NCBI RefSeq assembly: GCF_013377275.1
Contig: NZ_CP016615.1
Coordinates: 124,001 to 188,000, forward strand
Source of the DNA: Vespertiliibacter pulmonis
GTDB lineage: Bacteria; Pseudomonadota; Gammaproteobacteria; Enterobacterales; Pasteurellaceae
Reading direction: 5' to 3'
DNA: 64,000 nt
Part shown: positions 28,936-38,828 of the stretch, in pieces
Layout of the letters: each line of letters starts with the position of its first letter
How positions within the stretch are numbered: the first letter of the stretch is position 1
Position numbers and translations under genes: made by a program
The notes under the pieces: generated by a model
What the model was told of the DNA's origin: nothing
Seen by the model: the letters and a program-made list of their open reading frames with translations, nothing else
Databases searched by the model: none

Positions 28936-29477
28936 TGATTAGCCCACAAGATATTATCCACTTTTGGTTTGAAGAACTGACAAATAAAGACTGGTTTGGA
29001 AAAAGTGATGAATTAGATAATTTAATTCATAAACGTTTTGAAAACTTAGCAGAATCTGCAGCGAAAGGGGAATTAGTTGATTGGAGAAAAACAATTGAAG
29101 GACGTTTAGCTGAAATCATCGTACTTGACCAATTTTCACGCAATTTATGGCGAGATACGCCTCGTGCTTTTGCTCAAGATCCTATAGCACTTGCCCTCGC
29201 CCAAGAAGCCTTGAAACAGCCTGAGTATGAAAGCCTACCACTTATCAAACGCAAATTTTTACTTATGCCGTATATGCACTCGGAATCGGCTAAAATTCAC
29301 GCCCAAGCAGTAGAATTATTCAGTACATTAGAAGATGATTACACCTTTGATTATGAAATTCGTCATAAAGAAATTATTGATCGTTTTGGGCGATATCCTC
29401 ACCGTAACGCTATTTTAAACCGCACATCAACCCCAGAAGAAATTGAATTTTTAGCTCAACCTAATTCAAGTTTCTAA
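28935..29477 (+). CDS. DUF924-family protein
   Basis: 180 residues; the family signatures IIHFWFEELTNKDWFGK, IIVLDQFSRNLWRDTPRAFA and FLLMPYMHSE are all present. It is helical and cytoplasmic, related in fold to tetratricopeptide-like proteins, with no established function. The ATG overlaps the cca stop (TAATG), so it is co-translated with rdgC-cca. An exact uptake signal follows at 29480-29488. Confidence 0.88.
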   Translation: MISPQDIIHFWFEELTNKDWFGKSDELDNLIHKRFENLAESAAKGELVDWRKTIEGRLAEIIVLDQFSRNLWRDTPRAFAQDPIALALAQEALKQPEYESLPLIKRKFLLMPYMHSESAKIHAQAVELFSTLEDDYTFDYEIRHKEIIDRFGRYPHRNAILNRTSTPEEIEFLAQPNSSF

Positions 29478-29577
29478 CAACAAGCGGTTAATTTAGCTTA
29501 TTTTTTGCAGTGAAATACATAAAATGCCTTTAATACTTGATCTCGTTATAAAGGCATTTTATGTAACAGCTGTCTAT

Positions 29578-29982
29578 CTATCCGTCAATCTCTTCGCCCG
29601 TTTCGTCCCATTTAAAATTTAATGCGACTGAATTGAGACAAAAACGTAAGCCCGTTGGTGGAGGTCCATCTGGAAAAACGTGCCCCATATGTGCATCACA
29701 ATGCCCACAACGAATTTCAGTACGGTGTCGTCCTAAACTATAATCATCTAAATAGCGTAACGAATTTTCTGAAATCGTTTGATAAAAACTCGGCCAACCA
29801 CAACCCGCATCAAATTTCGTATCGGAACGAAATAACGGGTTATGACAACGTACACAACGGTAAGTACCAATACGATGTTCATCTAAAAATTTCCCTGTAA
29901 AGGGATATTCGGTTCCGCTATTTAAGCAAATTTCACGTTGCCTTTCGGTTAGCTCTTCAATTTTTTTCACTTTCTCTCCCAT
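29578..29982 (-). CDS. msrB: Peptide methionine-R-sulfoxide reductase MsrB
   Basis: Repairs the R-epimer of oxidised methionine in proteins. 134 residues from the ATG at 29982; a GTG at 30000 would add six residues, and a GTG at 29970 has the best Shine-Dalgarno (GGGAG), so the start is uncertain. Two zinc CxxC pairs (YRCVRCH, IRCGHCD), the substrate motif GCGWPSF and the catalytic cysteine in LRFCLNSVAL are present. Single-domain, not fused to MsrA. Confidence 0.93.
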   Translation of the reverse strand: MGEKVKKIEELTERQREICLNSGTEYPFTGKFLDEHRIGTYRCVRCHNPLFRSDTKFDAGCGWPSFYQTISENSLRYLDDYSLGRHRTEIRCGHCDAHMGHVFPDGPPPTGLRFCLNSVALNFKWDETGEEIDG

Positions 29983-30250
29983 TATATCAACCACAATCAC
30001 ATAGATTATTACAGTACAAGCGGTTAAATTCTATGATTTTTTGCTTATTTAGAGTCGTTTTACTATTTTAAGCTAGCCTTTCGAATAAACCCAACGAAAA
30101 ATCAAACGCCAAGTGATTTGCAAAATGATCAGTAAAACAGACCGCTTGTTTTGATAAATTCCCCCGAAGTTAAGCCTTTTATGCTATACTCACTCTATAT
30201 TTTCTCCCGAAAAAAAGCGGGAATTTTGCCAACGTGATTAGGAAATTTCA

Positions 30251-32911
30251 ATGAGCGAATTAGCCAAAGATATTACCCCCATCAGTATTGAAGAAGAACT
30301 GAAGACTTCTTATCTCGACTATGCAATGTCAGTTATTGTAGGACGTGCCTTGCCTGATGTTCGTGATGGGTTAAAACCTGTCCACCGCCGTGTGTTATTC
30401 TCAATGGATCAAAGCGGAAATACTTCAAATAAGCCTTATGTCAAATCTGCTCGTGTTGTCGGTGATGTAATTGGTAAATATCACCCCCACGGTGATGCTG
30501 CCGTTTATGACACTATCGTGCGTATGGCACAGCCATTTTCGCTACGCTATATGTTAGTTGATGGGCAAGGAAACTTTGGTTCAATTGATGGCGATGCTCC
30601 AGCAGCAATGCGTTATACCGAAGTTAGAATGCGGAAAATCACGCAGGAATTACTCACAGATTTAGATAAAGAAACCGTTGATTTCTCGCCAAACTATGAT
30701 GGCAAAGAGATGATCCCAGACGTACTTCCAACTAAAATTCCTGCCTTGCTTGTCAATGGCTCATCAGGTATTGCCGTTGGTATGGCAACGAACATCCCTC
30801 CACATAATTTAAATGAAGTATTAGATGGCTGCTTGGCATATATTGAAAACGATCAAATCACGATTGATGAACTTATGCATTATATTCCCGGCCCTGATTT
30901 CCCCACTGCCGCTATAATCAATGGGCGTAAAGGTATTGAAGATGCTTACCGAACAGGGCGTGGCAAAGTTTATGTACGTGCTAAAGCCAGTGTAGAAACA
31001 AAAGCAAACGGACGTGAGCAAATTATTGTTACGGAAATTCCTTATCAGGTAAATAAAGCTCGTTTAATTGAGAAAATTGCAGAATTAGTTAAAGATAAAA
31101 AAATTGAAGGTATTAGTGAATTGCGTGATGAGTCTGATAAAGACGGGCTACGCATTGTCATTGAACTAAAACGTGATGCCGTTGGCGAAGTGGTACTAAA
31201 TAACCTGTACTCACTTACCCAAATGCAAGTTACTTTTGGGATCAATATGGTTGCACTTGATCACGGCCAGCCCAAATTGCTCAATTTAAAACAAGTGATT
31301 AAAGCATTTGTGTTACACCGCCGTGAAGTTGTTACTCGCCGTACTATTTTTGAATTAAGAAAAGCACGAGAACGTGCTCATATTTTAGAAGGTTTAGCCA
31401 TTGCGTTAGCCAATATTGATCCAGTTATTGAGCTAATCCGTCAATCAAAAACTGCCGATGAAGCTCGTGAAGGTTTACTCGCTCGTGCGTGGGCATTAGG
31501 CAATGTTGCACCAATGCTTGAAGCAGCAGGGGTTGATACAGCACGACCTGATGAGCTGCCTGCTGAGTGTGGCGTGCATAACAATGAATATTATTTATCG
31601 GAAGCACAAGCTCGAGCTATTTTGGAGCTTCGCTTACATCGCTTAACGGGTTTAGAACACGAAAAAATCTTATCAGAATATCAAGAAATTTTAGTTACCA
31701 TTGGTGGGCTTTTATATATTTTAAACGATCCTGACCGCTTGATGGCAGTAATTCGTGAAGAATTAGAAAAAGTGAAAGCCGAATTTGGTGATGAACGCCG
31801 AACTGAAATTACATCAGCATCAGGTGATATCAATTTAGAAGATTTAATTGCCCAAGAAGATGTGGTTGTTACCCTTTCTCACTCAGGCTATGTAAAATAT
31901 CAGCCATTAACTGAATATGAAGCCCAACGCCGTGGTGGTAAAGGTAAATCAGCAACGAAAATGAAAGAGGACGATTTCATTGAGCGCTTATTAGTTGCGA
32001 ATACCCACGATACGATTTTATGCTTTTCAACCCGTGGTCGATTATATCAGCTAAGAGTATATCAACTACCGCTTGCTAGCCGTGGTGCAAGAGGCACGCC
32101 AATTGTGAATATTTTACCGTTAGTTAAGGAAGAAAATGAGCGTATTACCGCTATTCTACCTATACCTAAAGGAGAGTTTTCTGCCGATAAATTTATTTTT
32201 ATGGCAACCGCAAGCGGTGTTGTGAAAAAAGTCTCGTTAGATGCGTTTAGTAATGTACGATCAAGCGGTCTGATTGCGTTAAAACTTCGTGAAGGTGATG
32301 AACTTATTGGGGTTGATATTACCAATGGAGAAAGTGAAATAATGCTATTCTCTGCACAAGGTCGAGTCGTTCGCTTTAGCGAAGCAGGAGTGCGTGGAAT
32401 GGGGCGTATCGCAACAGGGGTGCGAGGTATGAAACTTGCTACCACTGAAATGCCTGAACAAGTTGAAGATATTGAAGCTGATATTATTGAAACTGAAGAA
32501 AATGAAGAAGCTAATATCGATCTTAATACAGACAAAGTTGTTTCATTGGTTATTCCAAATAATGAAGGAGAAATTCTAACAATTACTCAAAATGGTTACG
32601 GCAAACGGACTAAATTAGTGGAATATCCTGCAAAATCCCGCAATACCAAAGGCGTTGTATCAATTAAAGTCAATGAACGTAATGGTAAAGTTGTTGCGGC
32701 AGTTCAGGTAGAAGATAACGATCAAATTATGCTGATTACCGATGCTGGCACGCTCGTTAGAACTCGGGTGAATGAAGTAAGCCTTGTAGGGCGTAATACC
32801 CAAGGGGTGAGAATTATTCGTACCGCTGACAATGAAAAAGTGGTAAGCCTTGAACGTATCTGCGAAATAGAAAATGATGAAGTCGTAGAAAGCGAAACAA
32901 CGGCTGAATAA
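30251..32911 (+). CDS. gyrA: DNA gyrase subunit A
   Basis: The DNA-cutting subunit of gyrase, target of quinolones. 886 residues: catalytic Tyr122 ([10 protein letters not shown]), GyrA box QRRGGKG, six-bladed C-terminal domain and acidic tail. In the quinolone-resistance region the sequence is [10 protein letters not shown], so position 83, usually Ser in enteric and many Pasteurellaceae GyrA, is Ala, while Asp87 is retained. The TATACT near 30185-30190 is a likely -10. Upstream 250 bases hold two exact uptake signals (30016, 30141) and no gene. Confidence 0.97.
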   Translation: MSELAKDITPISIEEELKTSYLDYAMSVIVGRALPDVRDGLKPVHRRVLFSMDQSGNTSNKPYVKSARVVGDVIGKYHPHGDAAVYDTIVRMAQPFSLRYMLVDGQGNFGSIDGDAPAAMRYTEVRMRKITQELLTDLDKETVDFSPNYDGKEMIPDVLPTKIPALLVNGSSGIAVGMATNIPPHNLNEVLDGCLAYIENDQITIDELMHYIPGPDFPTAAIINGRKGIEDAYRTGRGKVYVRAKASVETKANGREQIIVTEIPYQVNKARLIEKIAELVKDKKIEGISELRDESDKDGLRIVIELKRDAVGEVVLNNLYSLTQMQVTFGINMVALDHGQPKLLNLKQVIKAFVLHRREVVTRRTIFELRKARERAHILEGLAIALANIDPVIELIRQSKTADEAREGLLARAWALGNVAPMLEAAGVDTARPDELPAECGVHNNEYYLSEAQARAILELRLHRLTGLEHEKILSEYQEILVTIGGLLYILNDPDRLMAVIREELEKVKAEFGDERRTEITSASGDINLEDLIAQEDVVVTLSHSGYVKYQPLTEYEAQRRGGKGKSATKMKEDDFIERLLVANTHDTILCFSTRGRLYQLRVYQLPLASRGARGTPIVNILPLVKEENERITAILPIPKGEFSADKFIFMATASGVVKKVSLDAFSNVRSSGLIALKLREGDELIGVDITNGESEIMLFSAQGRVVRFSEAGVRGMGRIATGVRGMKLATTEMPEQVEDIEADIIETEENEEANIDLNTDKVVSLVIPNNEGEILTITQNGYGKRTKLVEYPAKSRNTKGVVSIKVNERNGKVVAAVQVEDNDQIMLITDAGTLVRTRVNEVSLVGRNTQGVRIIRTADNEKVVSLERICEIENDEVVESETTAE

Positions 32912-32927
32912 TCCCCCTCAAAAAACA

Positions 32928-32963
32928 ATACCCATTACACTCAGTAACGTAATGGGTATTTTT
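32928..32963 (+). terminator. Terminator after gyrA
   Basis: ATACCCATTAC (32928-32938) pairs perfectly with GTAATGGGTAT (32949-32959) and runs into T residues. Confidence 0.9.
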
Positions 32964-33207
32964 ATCCAATCTTATTTAATTTTTTCTCTATTTTTGTATA
33001 TATAATAATGACGCAACTCATACATACCCTAATAAAAGGCAATAAGGCATTTGCAATTAAATGTGATGGTGTAGCCGATGAAAATGAACATTCCACATTA
33101 AAAATGTGACGAATAAACAGACAAGTCGTATTAATAACAAATAATATATAAAATAATGTTGTCCAGCTCGTAATTACTTTCTCCCATTCTAAATTATACT
33201 CCCCCAT
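32962..33207 (-). CDS. Hypothetical small membrane protein
   Basis: An 81-residue frame between two terminators, with two hydrophobic stretches (about 15-35 and 50-69) and four cysteines. I do not recognise it. The ATG has no good ribosome site, and the stop runs into the gyrA terminator. It could be a real two-helix membrane peptide or a chance frame in AT-rich DNA. Confidence 0.3.
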   Translation of the reverse strand: MGEYNLEWEKVITSWTTLFYILFVINTTCLFIRHIFNVECSFSSATPSHLIANALLPFIRVCMSCVIIIYTKIEKKLNKIG

Positions 33208-33214
33208 ATAGTAT

Positions 33215-33248
33215 AAATCCCATTATGCTAAAAAGCATAATGGGATTT
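33215..33248 (-). terminator. Terminator after rseA
   Basis: AAATCCCATTATGC and GCATAATGGGATTT form a perfect 14-base-pair stem with flanking T/A on both strands. Confidence 0.9.
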
Positions 33249-33278
33249 TGAAAATTTATCTCAACTATTCATTATATC

Positions 33279-33878
33279 TTACTGAAGATTAGGCTGTTGA
33301 TTCTCTTTTACTTCTGATATTGGTTCTTGTTTTGGATTTACTGTTTCTTCAGTTTTTTCAACTGCACGCAGTTGTAACCCATGATTTTGCAACAACGCAT
33401 TAATTCGATGTTGTTGATACTCTAATTGCTCAGCGGTTGGCTGCTCTTTCTCTGGCACATTATAACTTACCTGCTGAACTGAATTACTAAATGGCAAGGT
33501 TTGCAAAACAGGTTGTTCTGTTTGTGCTACTTCATCAGCACTGCCTTGCATAACATTAACACCAATCACAGCAACCAAACAAACAGAAGCAGCAATACCT
33601 GCTTGCATTAATGGCGTACTCCATTTTTTCAATTTGAGTAACATACCCCGTTTTTCTGGTTGCGTTACTTGTTCAATCTGTTCATTTTCAAGCAACATTT
33701 CCATTTTAGCTGAGAAATCATTCCCTAATAACAATGCTTCATTACGCATTACACTACGAATAGTATGATAATTTCCCCAAGCCTGCTTTAACTCATCACT
33801 CTTACACAATGTATCGGTAAACTCTCCATTGATATTATATCCGTCCATATAGGCAGAGAGTGCTTCTTTATGTTGCAT
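33279..33878 (-). CDS. rseA: Sigma-E anti-sigma factor RseA
   Basis: An inner-membrane anti-sigma factor that holds sigma-E until cleaved by DegS/RseP during envelope stress. 199 residues: N-terminal sigma-binding domain (MQHKEALSAYMDGY), one membrane helix about 93-110 (GIAASVCLVAVIGVNV), and a Gln/Glu-rich periplasmic tail. It follows rpoE by 35 bases. A terminator comes directly after it, so rseB is not in this operon. Confidence 0.9.
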   Translation of the reverse strand: MQHKEALSAYMDGYNINGEFTDTLCKSDELKQAWGNYHTIRSVMRNEALLLGNDFSAKMEMLLENEQIEQVTQPEKRGMLLKLKKWSTPLMQAGIAASVCLVAVIGVNVMQGSADEVAQTEQPVLQTLPFSNSVQQVSYNVPEKEQPTAEQLEYQQHRINALLQNHGLQLRAVEKTEETVNPKQEPISEVKENQQPNLQ

Positions 33879-33913
33879 AAATTACTCCAATTTTATGATT
33901 CTGTATTATAAAT

Positions 33914-34492
33914 TTAATCCTGTTGTATCAATGGATTAATTTTCAAATCTATTGCTTCCCTAGCCCGAAAAATACGTGAACGTACTGTTCCTACAGGACA
34001 TTGCATAACCTCTGCAATTTCTTCATAGCTCAACCCTTCAATTTCTCGTAAGGTAATAGCACTTTTTAATTCATCGGGTAAACTTTCGATTGTATCAAAT
34101 ACAATACGCCTTAATTCTTCAGATAACATCATATTTTCAGGTGTATCTGTCTCACGTAAATGTATTCCACTATCATAACTTTCAGCATCTTCAGCAAGAA
34201 TATCTTCTTTCGGCGGTCTTCGACCTAATGCAGTTAAGTGGTTTTTTGCAGTATTTACTGCAATACGGTATAACCATGTATAAAACGCACTTTCCCCACG
34301 AAATGATGCTAACGAACGATATGCCTTAATAAAAGATTCTTGTACAATATCAGGAATATCATCTCGGGCGACATAACGAGTAAGCAAACCAGCTACTCTA
34401 TTTTGATAACGAACGACTAGTAAATTAAATGCTTTTTTATCGCCTTGTTGTGCACGTTCAACCAATGCTTGATCGGTTATCTGTTCACTCAT
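33914..34492 (-). CDS. rpoE: Envelope-stress sigma factor RpoE (sigma-E)
   Basis: An ECF sigma factor for outer-membrane stress genes. 192 residues: region 2 with IVQESFIKAYRSLASFRGES and FYTWLYRIAVNTAKN, region 4 with LREIEGLSYEEIAEVMQCPVG. Followed by its anti-sigma rseA. The likely autoregulatory sigma-E promoter lies 54-82 bases upstream. Confidence 0.95.
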   Translation of the reverse strand: MSEQITDQALVERAQQGDKKAFNLLVVRYQNRVAGLLTRYVARDDIPDIVQESFIKAYRSLASFRGESAFYTWLYRIAVNTAKNHLTALGRRPPKEDILAEDAESYDSGIHLRETDTPENMMLSEELRRIVFDTIESLPDELKSAITLREIEGLSYEEIAEVMQCPVGTVRSRIFRAREAIDLKINPLIQQD

Positions 34493-34545
34493 CTATTTGA
34501 GTTCTCCTAACTTCTTTAACACGGTATCTTCCTCAATACACGTCT

Positions 34546-34574
34546 CTTTAGTGTTTAAATTTTTGAAAAAGTTC
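34546..34574 (-). promoter_or_regulatory. Candidate sigma-E promoter of rpoE
   Basis: On the minus strand GAACTT (34574-34569) and ACTAAA (34552-34547) are 16 bases apart, close to the sigma-E consensus (GAACTT-N16-TCAAA/TCTGA). This would give the autoregulation typical of rpoE. Confidence 0.5.
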
Positions 34575-34614
34575 AGCTTTAATACATAAGAGAATAAATT
34601 TCATACAATCATAA

Positions 34615-36159
34615 TTATTTATTATTGAGATCTTTTCTAATTCCCTTCCACGCTATCGCAAAAATACTAATTAGCCAACACAACCCATAAAGTAAGCTAC
34701 GACCAAATTGTCCATACACTGTTTCACCTTTTGTTGTCAAAATTTGTTCGGTTAGCGTTCCTACTTCAAATTGTGGTAGCATTGAAATAACCTTCCCATC
34801 AAAATTAACAAATGCGGTGACACCTGTATTTGTTGCTCTTACCAATGGCTTTCCTAACTCTAAAGCTCTCATTCGTGCCATTTGGAAATGCTGCCAAGGA
34901 CCACTACTTTCTCCAAACCACGCATCATTTGAAATTGTTAATAAATAATCGGATTGTTGAATTTTCTGGTTCTGCTGTACTTGATCGCCAAAAATAATTT
35001 CATAGCAAATCGCTAAATTAAATTTTCTATCATTTACTTTCAGTGCTGGCTGAATAAATGAGCCTTGAGATAAATTAATGGGTAAGATAAAAACTTCTCT
35101 TAGCCAATCAAGTAAATGACCAAATGGCACATATTCGCCAAAAGGGACAAGGTGATGTTTATAATAACGGGGAGAATGCTCCGCAGAATATTTCAATGTT
35201 TCCCCTAATAATACAGCGCTATTATAAAGCTCTCTCTGATGAGATTGAAACAACGTTCCAATAATAATTTTACTTCCCTTCTCTTTTGCCAATTTATCAA
35301 ACATACTTAATGGCATTTCAATATTTTCTTCAATGGCAGGAATAGCCGATTCCGGTAAAATCACCACATCACTTTTTCCTAGGCTTTGTTGTAGTAGATC
35401 GTAATAACCCATAATTATTGAAGACAAATATTCAGGATTCCATTTAATTTTTTGCTCAATATTGCCTTGAATGAGTGTTATTTTAATTGGTGTTTTATCA
35501 CTATCAATCTGAACTGATTGGAAATAACGAGTGGTAAAAGCGCCAATTAACACTACAAGACATATAATACAAGCGGTGCGATCACAGTGTTTTTTTGCTA
35601 ATTGGTAAAATATTTGCACCAAATAACCGCTTACCACGATCACAAAGAACGTTAGCCCTTCCACACCAAATAGCGTAGCCAAATTGAAAAAAGGTGAATC
35701 TATTTGTGAATATCCAAATTGCAACCACGGAAAGCCTGTAAAGACAACGCCTCGCAGATATTCTGTTAAGGTAAAAATTGAGGCTAATAACCATGGATTT
35801 TTTACCTTAAAACGTTGAGCAAGATAGGTAAAAAGTAACGGGTATAAGGCTAAATAAATCGCTAATGCTAATACAATAAAATAACTGGCAATTTCTGGTA
35901 CACCACCAAATTGGATCATACTAACGTGAACCCAATTTACCCCAATAGCAAAATAGCTCACTGCCCATAAAAACGTCCCAACTAACGCAATTCTTTTTAT
36001 TGGAAACGTTGATAACCAAATTAATCCACTCGCAGAGAGAAAAGCAACAATCCAATAATCAAATGGAGAATACGCAAAAATCCCGATTCCCCCTGAAATT
36101 AAGGCTATGGTATAACAAACACAAGCGGTGAGATGCGTTGATTTTTTTACATTTTCCAT
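34615..36159 (-). CDS. lnt: Apolipoprotein N-acyltransferase Lnt
   Basis: Adds the third acyl chain to lipoproteins in the inner membrane. 514 residues: an N-terminal half with about six to eight membrane helices and a nitrilase-like periplasmic domain with catalytic triad E270 (ILPESAIP), K334 (RYYKHHLVPF) and C385 (AICYEIIF). The ATG overlaps the corC stop by one base. Two exact uptake signals (35569, 36121) lie inside it. Confidence 0.95.
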   Translation of the reverse strand: MENVKKSTHLTACVCYTIALISGGIGIFAYSPFDYWIVAFLSASGLIWLSTFPIKRIALVGTFLWAVSYFAIGVNWVHVSMIQFGGVPEIASYFIVLALAIYLALYPLLFTYLAQRFKVKNPWLLASIFTLTEYLRGVVFTGFPWLQFGYSQIDSPFFNLATLFGVEGLTFFVIVVSGYLVQIFYQLAKKHCDRTACIICLVVLIGAFTTRYFQSVQIDSDKTPIKITLIQGNIEQKIKWNPEYLSSIIMGYYDLLQQSLGKSDVVILPESAIPAIEENIEMPLSMFDKLAKEKGSKIIIGTLFQSHQRELYNSAVLLGETLKYSAEHSPRYYKHHLVPFGEYVPFGHLLDWLREVFILPINLSQGSFIQPALKVNDRKFNLAICYEIIFGDQVQQNQKIQQSDYLLTISNDAWFGESSGPWQHFQMARMRALELGKPLVRATNTGVTAFVNFDGKVISMLPQFEVGTLTEQILTTKGETVYGQFGRSLLYGLCWLISIFAIAWKGIRKDLNNK

Positions 36160-37055
36160 TATTCGCTCATTGTTTCTTTATGCTCTTTTCTTTCCATTCG
36201 GCTTAATTGCTCATCACTAAAGGTAACTCGCAATTGAATTAAGCGACGACTATCTGCTGAAGTAATTTTAAACACAACACCATCTAATTCAATTTGCTCG
36301 CCTCTAGTTGGTAAATACCCAAAGGCTTGCATCACTAAACCGCCAACGGTATCCACTTCTTCATCATCAAAATGAGTCGCAAATTGCTGGTTAAAACGTT
36401 CAATATCGGTTAATGCTAAAACCGCATAGGTATGCCGTGATAGTTGGCGAATAGGTTCAACTTCTGCTTCATCAAACTCATCTTCAATATCACCAACTAT
36501 CTGCTCTAAAATATCCTCAATTGTAACTAACCCAGAAACAGCCCCAAATTCATCAACTACAATCGCCATATGAAAACGCTCAGAACGAAACTCTTTTAAC
36601 ATTCTATCCACCCGCTTACTCTCTGGGACAATTACGGCGGGACGTAAGATTTCTGCCATTTCAAATGGCTCTGAATCTGAACGGAGATATTTTAATAAAT
36701 CTTTAGCAAGCAAAATTCCCTCAATGGTATCTTTTCCATCACAAATCACAGGGAAACGAGAATGGGCAGAATCGACAATAATGTCCACACAGGTATCTAA
36801 CGGTTGGCTTGCGTCAATAAACACAATTTGTGGGCGGGGAATCATAATATCACGCACACGTAATTCGGAAATTTCCATTACCCCTTCAATCATTTCCTTA
36901 GTATCACTATCAATCAATTCATTTTCAGCTGAATCTCGAATAACCTCGACCAAATCTTCACGATTTTTGGGCTCTTGCTGAAACACGCCACTAAATAAGG
37001 ATTTCAGAAAGGATTTTCTTTCTGGCGAATTTATACTCTGCTGATCATCACTCAT
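36159..37055 (-). CDS. corC: CorC/YbeX family CBS-domain protein
   Basis: 298 residues: two CBS domains (from about [15 protein letters not shown] to [17 protein letters not shown]) and a C-terminal CorC_HlyC transporter-associated domain ([19 protein letters not shown]). The family is linked to Mg/Co efflux and to ribosome/heat functions with ybeY and ybeZ; those genes are not here. It is coupled to lnt, as in E. coli. Confidence 0.93.
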   Translation of the reverse strand: MSDDQQSINSPERKSFLKSLFSGVFQQEPKNREDLVEVIRDSAENELIDSDTKEMIEGVMEISELRVRDIMIPRPQIVFIDASQPLDTCVDIIVDSAHSRFPVICDGKDTIEGILLAKDLLKYLRSDSEPFEMAEILRPAVIVPESKRVDRMLKEFRSERFHMAIVVDEFGAVSGLVTIEDILEQIVGDIEDEFDEAEVEPIRQLSRHTYAVLALTDIERFNQQFATHFDDEEVDTVGGLVMQAFGYLPTRGEQIELDGVVFKITSADSRRLIQLRVTFSDEQLSRMERKEHKETMSE

Positions 37056-37207
37056 AATCTACTCAAACACTCCACAAAAATTAAATCTCGCTGAAATTAT
37101 CACAAAATAGATAAAAAATCGACATCACAACTTATTCGTTGCTTTCTATTTACAAAAATTTAGCATAGGATATACGCAATTACTATGACTATTCTCTGGA
37201 GTTATTT

Positions 37208-37849
37208 ATGAAATTAGCAAAAATTGCATTAGCAATTATCCCATTTGCTCTCGCAAATTCTGCATTAGCTGGCACAGTTACCCATTCATCAAATATTGAT
37301 ATCCTTGCCTTTGACGGCCAAAAATTCAAAAAGAAAAGTACAATGCAAATTACTGATGAAAAAACTCATCAAATCGTACTGACTGTATCAAATATTTACC
37401 AATCAGGCTCTGACACTGCATTCTTTGAGTCTTCGCCTATCGTGCTAACCTTTAATGGTAGCCAAGAAAATATTCAAATTTCAACTCCAACTTTCCATAA
37501 CCGTTTTGATATTGAAAAATTTAAAGAAAATCCAACATTTACCGTAAAAACGGTCTCTGGCAAAGAATTATCCTATAAACAGGATTACTTAAAAGGCGAA
37601 GGCTTTATGCCAAATGCAAATATTTTAGGCAATCTTACCGCTTACAATTCAGGAGACGGTGCTGCAGCGGTAAAACAATTTGCTACAACAACAATGCCAG
37701 CAGTAATGCCATTACAAGTAGGCAATACCGCAAAAGGGAAAGTCGTGGTACAAGGTGAAAATATTGTTGAACAGCAACTCCAATACTGGTTTCAACAAGC
37801 AGATAAAGAAACACAAAAACGTTTTTTAGAATGGGCAAAAAAACATTAA
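37208..37849 (+). CDS. DUF2057 (UPF0319) family secreted protein
   Basis: 213 residues with a standard signal peptide (MKLAKIALAIIPFALANSALA, cut after residue 21) and no lipobox, hence periplasmic or exported. The family has homologues in H. influenzae and E. coli (YccT) and no firmly known role. A GGAG site precedes the ATG. Single gene, with its own terminator shared with convergent cdh. Confidence 0.85.
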   Translation: MKLAKIALAIIPFALANSALAGTVTHSSNIDILAFDGQKFKKKSTMQITDEKTHQIVLTVSNIYQSGSDTAFFESSPIVLTFNGSQENIQISTPTFHNRFDIEKFKENPTFTVKTVSGKELSYKQDYLKGEGFMPNANILGNLTAYNSGDGAAAVKQFATTTMPAVMPLQVGNTAKGKVVVQGENIVEQQLQYWFQQADKETQKRFLEWAKKH

Positions 37850-37855
37850 TCTAAT

Positions 37856-37896
37856 AAAAATATCCACCTTGAAAAATTATCAGGTGGATATTTTTT
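37856..37896. terminator. Bidirectional terminator between the DUF2057 gene and cdh
   Basis: AAAAATATCCACCT and AGGTGGATATTTTTT make a strong hairpin with T and A runs on both sides. Confidence 0.9.
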
Positions 37897-37905
37897 ATAT
37901 TTTAA

Positions 37906-38646
37906 TTACAGTCCTAACAATTTACAGCTATGATCTTGTAGATCTTCGCTTGCTGCTTTATTGAACGGCAACCATTGGTGCTTAGTTGCAAGTAAAATAA
38001 AATCACCATTACTTGCAGGTGTTACCGCTACAGAATATTTGCCCATCTCACCGCTTGCATTAGGTATATCCGTTAGCCACAAGAAAGGGCTTTTCTGCTC
38101 AAATTCCTTAGCTGTAATACGGCGAGCCATATAGTATTCTCCTTTTAATTTGGTGGACAATTCCTTCCACTGCGTACCAATCTGCTTCTCTTGCTGTAAT
38201 AACGTAGTTTGAACGTCTGAAGCAGTACAAGAAAGATGAATATGTAGGTGATTTTGAGTCCTTGCATAAGCTGAATTTATGGTTAATGACACTACATTTT
38301 CAGGAATTGGCTTTCCTAATTTTTCACTCATAAAATGGCGAGATTGCCACGCTTTCCACAAAAAGTTTGTAGTTGTTTTATTAAGTAATTCCGGGCTTTC
38401 CATGCCATCTAATTTAGCCGTTGGCATAATTAAATATTGTAATGGTCCATTTAAATCTTTTAATACCACATAACCTTTTTCTGTATTCACCTCTGCACAC
38501 GGTTTTGGTGAATTTGTATTCATTGAATTTGGTACACATTTATCCATCACAATATGACGTAATACATCAGGATTACTTGAACTACATCCAGCTACTCCCA
38601 AACAAAGTAATCCCATTCCGAACAAACGACGATACATTTTTTTCAT
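37906..38646 (-). CDS. cdh: CDP-diacylglycerol diphosphatase (Cdh), predicted lipoprotein
   Basis: Hydrolyses CDP-diacylglycerol to phosphatidic acid and CMP. 246 residues from the ATG at 38646 (GAGG site); an upstream in-frame ATG at 38664 is less likely. HIT-superfamily motif HLHIHLSC at about 133-140. The signal ends in LGVAGC (Cys21), suggesting a lipid anchor rather than the plain membrane segment of E. coli Cdh. Confidence 0.88.
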   Translation of the reverse strand: MKKMYRRLFGMGLLCLGVAGCSSSNPDVLRHIVMDKCVPNSMNTNSPKPCAEVNTEKGYVVLKDLNGPLQYLIMPTAKLDGMESPELLNKTTTNFLWKAWQSRHFMSEKLGKPIPENVVSLTINSAYARTQNHLHIHLSCTASDVQTTLLQQEKQIGTQWKELSTKLKGEYYMARRITAKEFEQKSPFLWLTDIPNASGEMGKYSVAVTPASNGDFILLATKHQWLPFNKAASEDLQDHSCKLLGL

Positions 38647-38828
38647 GATTTTCCTCACTAACACAAGTTAAAGCATATTGATTTTACGTTACTTGAAGAA
38701 AAAAACAAATCTCTTATCTTCTTTAAGATACTAAACCTTAATATAACCGCTATTTTCTTTTAGATTTAAATCTAAGTTAGCTATAATAATCCAAATTATC
38801 TGCCCACTTTATTAAATAAGGAATAATA

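Noticed and set aside
32062-32535. A 157-codon frame antisense to gyrA
   Set aside because: It mirrors the gyrA coding frame, has serine/proline-rich low-complexity composition typical of antisense frames, and shows no ribosome site.
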